Source of the DNA: Chitinophagales bacterium
GTDB lineage: Bacteria > Bacteroidota > Bacteroidia > Chitinophagales > Chitinophagaceae
Direction of reading: 5' to 3'
Assembly (NCBI GenBank): GCA_015654695.1
Contig: JAATGJ010000110.1
Span: forward strand, 1-64,000
DNA: 64,000 nt
This document shows positions 1 through 7,430 of this stretch, in pieces (position 1 is the first letter of the stretch; every line of letters starts with the position of its first letter). Below the pieces are notes generated by a model. The model was not told the origin of the DNA. It did not search any database and saw only the letters and a program-made list of their open reading frames with translations. Made by a program: the position numbers and the translations under genes.

Positions 1-177
1 ACGTACGACCGTGAATATTTAAACAAAAAAATAGAGAGCAACTAAAAAAGCTACTCTCTATACAGGCTGGCTTTTAGCCGCCTAAAAAACAAAAATAAAA
101 AATTTAAATCACTTGGTTCTTAACACAGAATCTTACCGGCAGATATTACTTAATTGACTTTTGGGATAGCCCCGTTT
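1..177. other. Intergenic stretch with weak hairpins
   Basis: No gene is seen here. An imperfect hairpin lies at about 31-60, with arms TAGAGAG and CTCTCTA closing an A-rich loop, and a small GGCT/AGCC hairpin lies at about 67-81. On the minus strand both are downstream of the oxidoreductase that ends at 178, so they could help end its transcript. Neither has a convincing U-run on that strand, so this is only a possible terminator region. Confidence 0.3.
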
Positions 178-1509
178 CTATACTTTAGGAAGTTTATAAC
201 CGTTATGATATTCTTTGAGCAGGTATTGCTTGTTTATTTCGTTATCAGTAAATTTCTTACTGGTATTATCCCAGGTTAGTTTTTTACCGCTGCGGAATGC
301 TATATTTCCCATCTGCGCTACATTGGCAACATGTGAAGCCGCCTGTATATCGCAATGCAGTATTTCCTTTTTGTTGGTCCGGATGGCTTCCGCAAAATTC
401 TGCCAGTGTTTTTCCACCCCGCTATCGCTGCTTTTTTGCAAAGGCTTGCTGACTTTATTTTTACTTTGACGTTCTTCAATTACTTCCCATCCGCCTCTGT
501 CAAGGATCAGCGTTGCATTGTTGCCGATAAAAGCAATGCCATGATTTCTTCCATAGGAACCATTATCAATACCCATAGCAGAATCCCACACTAAATTAAA
601 ACCATCGAATTCGTAAAGGGTGGTTAATGTATCAGGCGTTTCTTCATACAGTTCGGGATAAGCAAACCTGCCACCTAATGCGGAGATCGTTTTTGGTACT
701 TCCGCTTTCATGCCTAATAAAGCATAGTCAAGCAAATGCACACCCCAGTCTGTCATCAGGCCGCCTGCATAATCCCAGAACCAGCGAAAATGAAAATGAA
801 AACGGCTGGCATTGAAGGGACGTTTGGGCGCAGGACCAAGCCATGTGGTATAATCTACACCTGCCGGTGGTTCGCTATCAGGAACAACCGCCTGTGGCCG
901 CATCCATCCCTGGTAACACCAGACTTTTACCGTTCTTATCATTCCCAGCTGACCGCTGTGTACAAAATCAACAGCGTCTCTAAAATGTTGCTGGCTGCGT
1001 TGCCACTGGCCTGCTTGCACCATTTTATTATACTTTTTTTGTGCGGCCACCATCGCCTGGCATTCGCCAATGGAATTGCCAACAGGCTTTTCTACATATA
1101 CATGCTTGCCTGCTGCACATGCATCTATCATTTGCAATGCATGCCAATGATCAGGCGTACCGACGATAACAATATCTATGTCCTTATTATCAAGAATGGT
1201 CCGGTAGTCGCCTGTCGTGCTGATCTTGGAGATATCAATATTCCGTTTCTTTAAATCATCCAGCCGGTTATCCAATACATTTTTATCTATATCGCATAAT
1301 GTCACCAGGTTGGTACCGGCCACTTTTAATGCGGCATTTACGTTGGCCCATCCCATACCTTTAACACCAATGGCGGCGATATTTAACTGATCAGAGGCGG
1401 CAATACCGGTTTTAAAAATAGAAAAAGCATTGCTATCAAAAGCGGGTAACAGGGCGCCGCCGGCAAGTAACGAGGCGGAATTTTGTAAGAATTTTCTGCG
1501 GGTTGACAT
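178..1509 (-). CDS. Gfo/Idh/MocA-family oxidoreductase, Tat-exported
   Basis: Predicted NAD(P)-dependent sugar or sugar-derivative oxidoreductase of 443 aa. The N-terminus has a twin-arginine signal (Arg4-Arg5 followed by KFL and a hydrophobic stretch), which suggests export already folded with its cofactor. A Rossmann nucleotide-binding motif lies near residues 48-53, the family motif GTPDHWH near 117-123, and the catalytic-type EKP at about 140-142. The C-terminal half is the typical alpha/beta domain. Exported members of this family in Bacteroidota often act on glycosides or inositol-like sugars, but the substrate cannot be told from sequence. No linked sugar genes are visible on this side of the window edge. 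Confidence 0.88.
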   Translation of the reverse strand: MSTRRKFLQNSASLLAGGALLPAFDSNAFSIFKTGIAASDQLNIAAIGVKGMGWANVNAALKVAGTNLVTLCDIDKNVLDNRLDDLKKRNIDISKISTTGDYRTILDNKDIDIVIVGTPDHWHALQMIDACAAGKHVYVEKPVGNSIGECQAMVAAQKKYNKMVQAGQWQRSQQHFRDAVDFVHSGQLGMIRTVKVWCYQGWMRPQAVVPDSEPPAGVDYTTWLGPAPKRPFNASRFHFHFRWFWDYAGGLMTDWGVHLLDYALLGMKAEVPKTISALGGRFAYPELYEETPDTLTTLYEFDGFNLVWDSAMGIDNGSYGRNHGIAFIGNNATLILDRGGWEVIEERQSKNKVSKPLQKSSDSGVEKHWQNFAEAIRTNKKEILHCDIQAASHVANVAQMGNIAFRSGKKLTWDNTSKKFTDNEINKQYLLKEYHNGYKLPKV

Positions 1510-1647
1510 AAGCGATCGTTTATAAAAGTAATTCTAATCATGAAATGTACGGAAAAATCAATTATGCTAATTGAGAATCTATTGAACAAGTGAACAAGGC
1601 AAACGCATTAAAGCGAATTTAAAAGCTGCTTGAAATCAAAAAAAGGA

Positions 1648-1812
1648 ACACGGATGACACGGGTTGGACGGATGAAGACGGATTCTTTATTCAGCTTCGC
1701 TGAATAAACCTGTGAAAATCTTTTCAAGTATACTTTATTTATAATAACGATGAACTGATGGGATCTTACGAAAAAAATCTGTGTAAATCCGTTTTACGCG
1801 TGTCATCCGTGT
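1648..1812. repeat. MITE-like inverted-repeat element
   Basis: A perfect 14-bp inverted repeat (ACACGGATGACACG at 1648-1661, its complement at 1799-1812) bounds about 165 bp. The arms continue inward without gaps to about 1684 and 1776, with roughly two thirds of those positions complementary. Inside is a perfect 10-bp hairpin with a 3-nt loop (TTTATTCAGC at 1686-1695, GCTGAATAAA at 1699-1708). There is no ORF. The layout resembles a miniature inverted-repeat element or a large folded repeat. No target-site duplication was recognised, so mobility is not shown. Confidence 0.5.
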
Positions 1813-1886
1813 GTTGTATTAACGGATTTTTAATGCAACAGCCCTGATCTATTAAATAATTCACTTTCGTATTGACCTGATTTCTG

Positions 1887-1895
1887 TAACTTTTG
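1887..1895 (+). promoter_or_regulatory. Possible promoter -7 element for the amidohydrolase
   Basis: TAACTTTTG lies 16 bp before the amidohydrolase start and is one base longer than the Bacteroidota consensus TAnnTTTG. A weak TTTC at about 1865 stands roughly where the -33 box should be. This is a weak call. Confidence 0.3.
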
Positions 1896-1911
1896 TTTCA
1901 AATAAACTAGC

Positions 1912-3489
1912 ATGCGAAAATTTCTGGTTGTTGTTCTGTTCCTTTTACCGGTTTTTGTTTTTTCCCAGATCAAAAAAGCTCCTGAACAAAATGATGGCGA
2001 AGGTCCCTGGCCGCAGTTGATCATTCGTGGTGTTACGTTGATCAATGGAACAGGTGCTCCACCTGTAGGACCCGTGGATATTGTAGTGGAAAAGAACCGC
2101 ATCAAACAAGTGCGCATTGTCGGTTCACCGGGTATGGCCATTGGTTCATCTTTGCGACCCAAATTGGCAGAAGGCGGAAAAGAATTGAATTGTGAAGGAA
2201 TGTACCTGTTGCCCGGTTTTATAGATAGTCATGGTCATATCGGTGGCGCAGAACAGGGAACGCCTGCTGAATACGTTTTTAAATTATGGATGGCACATGG
2301 TATCACCACCATCCGTGATCCGTCAGCAGGTAATGGTTTGGAATGGGTATTGGAAGAAAAAAGACTGAGTAACACAAATAAAATCACAGCGCCGAGAATT
2401 TTTGCTTACACAGCTTTTGGACAGGGTAGTAAGGATCCTATTGTAACACCGGAACAGGCAATTGCCTGGGTAAGAGAGAACGCTAAGAAAGGGGCGGATG
2501 GCATAAAGTTTTTTGGTGCCTCACCGGCAATCATGCAGGCAGCATTGGAAGAAAATAAAAAGCTGGGTTTGCGTTCTGCCTGTCATCATGCACAGATGGA
2601 TGTAGCAAGGTGGAATGTACTGAACAGTGCAAGAGCCGGGTTGACGAGTATGGAACATTGGTATGGGTTACCTGAAGCATTATTCACGGATAAAACGATA
2701 CAAAACTATCCGCTCAATTATAATTATGCCAATGAACAAAACCGTTTTGAAGAAGCCGGTAAGTTATGGAAACAGGCAGCTCCCCCATATAGTGAGCATT
2801 GGAACAAAGTGATGAATGAACTGATCTCGCTTGACTTTACCATTGATCCGACATTTAATATTTATGAAGCCAACCGGGACCTGATGCGGGCAAGAAGAGC
2901 GGAATGGCACGAAGATTATACATTGCCATCATTATGGAAATTTTATGAACCCAGCCGTGTATCACATGGTTCTTACTGGCATAGCTGGGGAACGGAACAG
3001 GAGATACAATGGAAAGAAAATTACAGGCTGTGGATGATGTTTGTGAATGAATACAAGAACCGGGGAGGCCGGGTTACTGTTGGAACGGATGCCGGATTCA
3101 TTTATGAACTGTACGGTTTTTCTTATGTAAGAGAATTGGAATTATTGCGGGAGGCGGGATTTCATCCGCTGGAAGTGATCCGTTCAGCTACTTTATACGG
3201 AGCACAGGCATTGGGTATGGAAAAAGAGATTGGAAGCGTGGAAGCGGGTAAGCTGGCTGATTTTGTTATTGTAGATGCGAATCCTTTAGAAAACCTTCAA
3301 TTGTTATACGGCATGGGTGCTATTATGCTGAATGAAAAAAATGAAACAATAAGAAAGGGTGGGGTTAAATACACGGTCAAAGATGGAATAGTCTATGATG
3401 CAAAAAAATTGCTGGCTGATGTAAAAAGAATAGTAGATGAAGAAAAAGCAAAGACGGGATGGAAATTGACGCAACCGGGAATGAAATAG
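1912..3489 (+). CDS. Exported amidohydrolase-family protein
   Basis: Metal-dependent hydrolase of the amidohydrolase superfamily, 525 aa. An N-terminal signal peptide (hydrophobic residues 2-18, likely cleaved near SQ) points to the periplasm or cell surface. The metal-binding HxH is at His107/His109 in PGFIDSHGH, followed by a likely bridging Lys in DGIKFFG (about 199), an HH pair near 224, a further His in MEHWYG, and the catalytic-type Asp in GTDAGF near 395. The C-terminus returns to the small beta domain (GSVEAGKLADFVIVD). Relatives include imidazolonepropionase-like and Xaa-Pro-dipeptidase-like proteins; the substrate cannot be assigned. It stands alone on the plus strand. Confidence 0.88.
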   Translation: MRKFLVVVLFLLPVFVFSQIKKAPEQNDGEGPWPQLIIRGVTLINGTGAPPVGPVDIVVEKNRIKQVRIVGSPGMAIGSSLRPKLAEGGKELNCEGMYLLPGFIDSHGHIGGAEQGTPAEYVFKLWMAHGITTIRDPSAGNGLEWVLEEKRLSNTNKITAPRIFAYTAFGQGSKDPIVTPEQAIAWVRENAKKGADGIKFFGASPAIMQAALEENKKLGLRSACHHAQMDVARWNVLNSARAGLTSMEHWYGLPEALFTDKTIQNYPLNYNYANEQNRFEEAGKLWKQAAPPYSEHWNKVMNELISLDFTIDPTFNIYEANRDLMRARRAEWHEDYTLPSLWKFYEPSRVSHGSYWHSWGTEQEIQWKENYRLWMMFVNEYKNRGGRVTVGTDAGFIYELYGFSYVRELELLREAGFHPLEVIRSATLYGAQALGMEKEIGSVEAGKLADFVIVDANPLENLQLLYGMGAIMLNEKNETIRKGGVKYTVKDGIVYDAKKLLADVKRIVDEEKAKTGWKLTQPGMK

Positions 3490-3501
3490 TGAATAGTCAA
3501 T

Positions 3502-3525
3502 AATGCGCTTTGTTAACAGCGTATT
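3502..3525. terminator. Hairpin between convergent genes, possible bidirectional terminator
   Basis: AATGCGCT (3502-3509) pairs with AGCGTATT (3518-3525), one G-U pair, around an 8-nt loop. It lies between the convergent amidohydrolase and mnmD-like genes. Neither side has a strong U-run, so function is uncertain. Confidence 0.35.
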
Positions 3526-3531
3526 TGTCAA

Positions 3532-4203
3532 TCACCTTGTTGCTCTTACCATCTCTCTTTTTCCGTGGGGCCCCGGAATCTTTTCTATTGTAAATCCTGC
3601 CGCTTGCATAGCCCTTCTAACATCGCTCTTACTGCAATAGGTAACTAATATTCCGCCGGGAGCCATTATGCTGTATAATTTTTCGAAAACTTCTTTTGTC
3701 CATAGTTCGGGTTGTGTTGTGGGATCAAAGGCGTCAAAATAGATAAGGAAGAATGAATTTTCTGTGGAAAAATCAAGCAGGCTGCATTTTGTTTTTGTCA
3801 ACCTGAAATTATCAGTGATCTCAAACATTTCTTCCCATTCAACCTGGTGCATTTTTTTAAACAATCGTTTATAATGCGGCTGGTTAAGTTGTTCGCAGTA
3901 ATTCAACCCGTTTATTTCTGCTTCGTTTAAAGGATATAACTCTATCCCCGTATAATAAATGCGATTCTTCTGCTTATCGGCTTCTATTAAAGTAAGTAAA
4001 GCATTGAGCCCTGTGCCAAATCCTATTTCCAGCACATGGTTCACTCCAACGAAATCGAAAACTCCCGAATCCCTGAGACCTGCCTGTATAAATACATGCA
4101 TGGATTCCTGTATCGCCCCGTGAACAGAATGATAAGTTACATTCATTTCAGGAATGGAAATAGTATGCGACCCGTCTTTGGTGGTAATAATTTTCCTTTC
4201 CAC
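3532..4203 (-). CDS. mnmD: MnmD-like tRNA wobble-uridine methyltransferase
   Basis: Predicted SAM-dependent methyltransferase of 223 aa that would perform the last step of mnm5(s2)U34 formation in tRNA. It corresponds to the methyltransferase half of E. coli MnmC without the FAD oxidase half, as in stand-alone MnmD. Visible motifs are the SAM-binding loop LEIGFGTG (58-65), an acidic Glu at the end of strand 2 (TGIELY, about 88), and the family signature YFDAFDP (155-161) followed by PELWT. The C-terminal PGPHGKREMVRA segment is also typical. It is divergent from the DNA glycosylase gene across a 62-bp gap. The family assignment is strong; activity is inferred. Confidence 0.88.
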   Translation of the reverse strand: MERKIITTKDGSHTISIPEMNVTYHSVHGAIQESMHVFIQAGLRDSGVFDFVGVNHVLEIGFGTGLNALLTLIEADKQKNRIYYTGIELYPLNEAEINGLNYCEQLNQPHYKRLFKKMHQVEWEEMFEITDNFRLTKTKCSLLDFSTENSFFLIYFDAFDPTTQPELWTKEVFEKLYSIMAPGGILVTYCSKSDVRRAMQAAGFTIEKIPGPHGKREMVRATR

Positions 4204-4226
4204 TTGTCAAATTTTGGGTTCCATCA

Positions 4227-4257
4227 GGGATACCATACTCAAAAGTATGGCATACCT
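4227..4257. promoter_or_regulatory. Inverted repeat in the mnmD / DNA glycosylase divergent gap
   Basis: In the 62-bp divergent gap, CCATAC (4233-4238) and GTATGG (4245-4250) form a 6-bp perfect inverted repeat. It extends outward with one bulge to about 12 bp (GGATA against TACC). It could be an operator or a 5' UTR hairpin for either gene. No regulator can be matched to it. Confidence 0.3.
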
Positions 4258-4265
4258 TAGTTGTT

Positions 4266-4898
4266 ATGCACTATAAAGAACATCTTTCTAAAGACAGGAA
4301 ATTTAAAAAGCTTTTAGAAGCCGCCCAACCGCATAAGCTCAAAATAAGGAAGAATATCTGCAACTATCTCTGTGCTTCCATTATGAGCCAGCAACTCTCT
4401 ACCAAAGTGGCGACAGTAATTCATAACCGTTTCCTGGCTTTGTATGGGGGCAAAGAACCCACAGCACAGCAGATACTGGATATGCCATTTGAAAAGTTGC
4501 GGGGTATTGGTATGTCCAACGCCAAAACTAACTACGTAAAAAACGTAGCACAGTTCGAGATCGAATTTGGCATGGACCATAAGAAGCTGCATAAAATGGA
4601 TAATGAAGAAGTGATCGTTTACCTGACACAAATAAAGGGAGTAGGCCGGTGGACGGTGGAAATGTTATTGATGTTTGCTTTGGGAAGAGAAGATGTGTTT
4701 GCTATAGATGATTTGGGTATCCAGAATGCGATGATCAAACTATATAAACTGGATAATAGCGATAAGAAGAAACTGAAAAAAGAATTGCTGCGGATTTCCA
4801 GCAAATGGAGCCCTTACCGGACCTATGCGTGTAAACATTTATGGGAGTGGAAGGATAATACACCGGTGGTGAAGAAGATTAAAGAGAAGAATAAATAA
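4266..4898 (+). CDS. DNA-3-methyladenine glycosylase (AlkA/HhH-GPD family)
   Basis: Base-excision repair glycosylase of 210 aa that would remove alkylated purines. The helix-hairpin-helix (KGVGRWT at 124-130) is followed by the catalytic Asp in AIDDLGIQ (Asp149). The length fits the compact AlkA-type enzymes that lack the N-terminal domain of E. coli AlkA. No Cys cluster for an iron-sulfur centre is present, which argues against endonuclease III or MutY. It is transcribed away from the mnmD-like gene and ends 10 bp from the convergent Abi gene, so it is probably monocistronic. Confidence 0.88.
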   Translation: MHYKEHLSKDRKFKKLLEAAQPHKLKIRKNICNYLCASIMSQQLSTKVATVIHNRFLALYGGKEPTAQQILDMPFEKLRGIGMSNAKTNYVKNVAQFEIEFGMDHKKLHKMDNEEVIVYLTQIKGVGRWTVEMLLMFALGREDVFAIDDLGIQNAMIKLYKLDNSDKKKLKKELLRISSKWSPYRTYACKHLWEWKDNTPVVKKIKEKNK

Positions 4899-4908
4899 AA
4901 CTCTAAAA

Positions 4909-5808
4909 CTATTCCTTCCAGATCGGTTCATTTCTCCATCCTGAGACAAAACCCATTTCTTTTTCCTCTGTAAGGGAACAACCATCAATAAGTTTCTTCA
5001 AATTTTGGTTAAAGGTATTTCCCGGGCTTATTAAGTGAAGAATATATGTCATGCAGCTAAGTATTGTATAAGTCTTATTGGTATGAATAGAGGTATTATT
5101 TAAAAAAGGAAACAGAGAATTCCTAGGCAATTGAGGTGTAGTGGTTAATCGGCGGTTCCATAAGCGGCCATGGTGGGCGCAAATATTCCTGAGTTGGGCA
5201 AAGGCATGCATCCAGCTTTCTAATACAATTGGATGCGCAAGGCCGAATGCCGCAGCAATTTGTTTTTTCTCCGGCCCCATTTTCAGGTTTTCAAAAAGCT
5301 TTGATAGCAACCCCATACTGGAGACTTCAAGGCTCATCCAGGCTGGAGGGTTCACGGGCTGGGTATATGTTTTCTTGTAATGCTTTATAAAAGTTTCTGA
5401 TGACCTGTCGATTTCGTCATATAGTTTATTCATGTCATTGATAAACCGGTGTTGTTTTTTGTAAAGGCTCACATTTTCATACCAGTGACTGCCATAGTTC
5501 AGGGCATACTGATAAATTATTTTTGTACGCAGGGCAATCTCAATTTTCTCCAATGCATCAAATACCAGCAACCGCAGTTTCCTGTCAAATACATAGAGGT
5601 CAATAATATCCTCAAAGGTTATGGGTTTGATAAAGGGATGATCAGGTCGGGTATTATCCTGGAAGGGATAAGTGTAGGCCCGCAGTCGATAGTAACTAAT
5701 ATTAGAAAGATAATGGGCCGCTTTCTGTTCATCTTTAAACGCCAATCCCCTTTGCTTCAGCAAAGCAATTTGTTGCAATATGGAAAGCGATGGCTTTGAA
5801 TAATTCAT
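4909..5808 (-). CDS. Abi-family (AbiD/AbiF, Abi_2) HEPN-like protein
   Basis: Member of the Abi_2 family, 299 aa, related to AbiD/AbiF phage abortive-infection proteins of lactococci. The diagnostic HEPN-type R-x4-H motif, a candidate RNase active site, is RNICAH (Arg207-His212) followed by HGRLWNR. The conserved N-terminal pattern with LKxRGL and the YRLRAY segment is also seen. It would act in the cytoplasm, probably as a growth-arresting ribonuclease during phage infection (family knowledge). There is no antitoxin-like partner next to it. The only neighbour is a gene remnant just upstream, which suggests an accessory spot. Confidence 0.85.
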   Translation of the reverse strand: MNYSKPSLSILQQIALLKQRGLAFKDEQKAAHYLSNISYYRLRAYTYPFQDNTRPDHPFIKPITFEDIIDLYVFDRKLRLLVFDALEKIEIALRTKIIYQYALNYGSHWYENVSLYKKQHRFINDMNKLYDEIDRSSETFIKHYKKTYTQPVNPPAWMSLEVSSMGLLSKLFENLKMGPEKKQIAAAFGLAHPIVLESWMHAFAQLRNICAHHGRLWNRRLTTTPQLPRNSLFPFLNNTSIHTNKTYTILSCMTYILHLISPGNTFNQNLKKLIDGCSLTEEKEMGFVSGWRNEPIWKE

Positions 5809-5987
5809 AAAATAGGCGGTCTCTGAAAATCGAAAACCCGCCGTGGTGCGCTGTTCTTAAGGGAAGCGAGGCAGGTCTTATTGCTGTAAAAGTAAAACAA
5901 TTATTGAAACGCCGAAACTTTGATTTTATAAGGTATAGCCAACTTTCAAAGCCGGCTACCCCTTTCTGTTCTGCCTCAATATCTTAG

Positions 5988-6125
5988 TTTTGTCGCCGAC
6001 AAACATATCTAACAAAAGATAGTTGGAAATATTTAGAAGTACCTCAGAATCAGTTTGAACAATTATATCCGGATAGTTTTGAAGAATTGCAGGCGGTTAT
6101 TAATCCGCCAACATTGTTCGATTGA
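5988..6125 (+). pseudogene. C-terminal remnant of a lost gene
   Basis: The 321-bp gap between the abi gene and the epimerase has no full gene. On the plus strand a 45-codon open stretch ends in TGA at 6123-6125, and its translation (ending EELQAVINPPTLFD) has protein-like composition. It begins after a stop at 5985-5987 and has no start codon that would give a complete protein. It reads like the tail of a decayed gene rather than a small protein. The family is not recognised. Confidence 0.35.
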
Positions 6126-6129
6126 ATAT

Positions 6130-7248
6130 TTATATAATTACTTTTTCCATTTTATTCAACCAGCTATCATCAACTGTAGCTCCCAGCCCCGCTACCTCCG
6201 GCACTTTCACCACCCCATTCTTTTCATAGATAATTCCACCGGTAACGGGATCTTCGGAGAACATCAATGCTGTATCAAAATCATAATGGACGATCATCGG
6301 GCTGCATAAGGAAAAATGGGCGAAGGCTGTCATGGCCAACCTTGATTCCAGCATGGCGCCAACCTGTAAATGAATATTGGACTGTTCGGCCATCCTTACC
6401 ATTTTCAATGCCTTAAAAATACCACCCGACTTTCCTAATTTGATATTAAAGTAATCACAGGCATTTAATTGTATCAACCGTTCTGCGTCATGATCATCAC
6501 CGCAACATTCGTCTGCCATAATAGGAATGGGGCTTTCTTTTTTCACTTTTGGTAACTGCATAAAATTCCACCGGGCTATAGGTTCTTCACAATGCTGAAT
6601 ATCATATTGGCCTAATGCCTGCAGCGTTTTAATAGCTTCATCAACGCCCCACCCCTGGTTGGCGTCAATGCGTAAGGGAATTTCATTGCCCACCGCCTCG
6701 CGAATGGCTTTTATTCTTACTATATCCAATTCACCGTTATTGCCCAGCTTTATTTTAATAGCGGGATAACCTTGTGCTTTTATCTTGATGGCATCAGCCG
6801 CCATCTTTTGCGATTCACCAATACTTACAGTATAATCGGTGATGATCGTTTTATTATTTGTTCCGCCTAAGAATTTGTACAAAGGAACACCTGCATGTTG
6901 CGAAGCAATATCATAGAGCGCTATGTCAAATGCACTTTTGATGCTGGTGTTGGCGTAGATGAGTTTATCCATGGCGATGATACACTCTTCAATGGCCAAT
7001 GCGTTTTTTCCTTTTAATAGTTTGGCAAAGTATTGACCCACTGCAAAACAGGTGTCTATACTCTCCCCGTTGATCGGCATATAGGGACTGCACTCTCCAA
7101 AGCCTGTGATTCCTTCCCTGGTAATAATTTTCACCAGTACATTTTCTGCATTATCATCCTGTCCGAGAGAAGTAATAAACGGTTCTATCAGCGGTATCGA
7201 AAGTTTGTAGAGCTCAACCTGTTGAATGGTTAGTGTGTGTAAAGCCAT
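6130..7248 (-). CDS. Dipeptide epimerase (enolase superfamily)
   Basis: Muconate-lactonizing-type enolase-superfamily enzyme, 372 aa, most like L-Ala-D/L-Glu and related dipeptide epimerases used in peptidoglycan-peptide recycling. The KxK general base is Lys165/Lys167, metal ligands are Asp195, Glu221/222 and Asp246, and the opposite-face base is Lys270 or Lys273. The DxD (Asp323/Asp325) that dipeptide epimerases use to hold the substrate amino group is present, and it separates this protein from lactonizing enzymes. It lies upstream, on the same strand as the S46 peptidase, separated by 182 bp. A joint role in dipeptide handling is plausible but not shown. Confidence 0.85.
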   Translation of the reverse strand: MALHTLTIQQVELYKLSIPLIEPFITSLGQDDNAENVLVKIITREGITGFGECSPYMPINGESIDTCFAVGQYFAKLLKGKNALAIEECIIAMDKLIYANTSIKSAFDIALYDIASQHAGVPLYKFLGGTNNKTIITDYTVSIGESQKMAADAIKIKAQGYPAIKIKLGNNGELDIVRIKAIREAVGNEIPLRIDANQGWGVDEAIKTLQALGQYDIQHCEEPIARWNFMQLPKVKKESPIPIMADECCGDDHDAERLIQLNACDYFNIKLGKSGGIFKALKMVRMAEQSNIHLQVGAMLESRLAMTAFAHFSLCSPMIVHYDFDTALMFSEDPVTGGIIYEKNGVVKVPEVAGLGATVDDSWLNKMEKVII

Positions 7249-7430
7249 ATCGGAGATGTATGCTTGTTATTAATGAAAAGGATATTATGACTGTATTGCC
7301 CGTACGGGTAAAAAATTTGATTATTGTTTTCAATCAAAAAACTTCTTGCAATGATAAGCAATTAATTGCCCGGGTAAAATATGAAAGCCACCCGTTTTAC
7401 CGGATGGCCCGTTGTATAATTTACAGGCAG

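Noticed and set aside
736-1254. 172-aa plus-strand open frame inside the oxidoreductase gene
   Set aside because: It is antisense to a clearly conserved gene, rich in Cys/His/Ile with no recognisable domain, and has no promoter or neighbour to support it.
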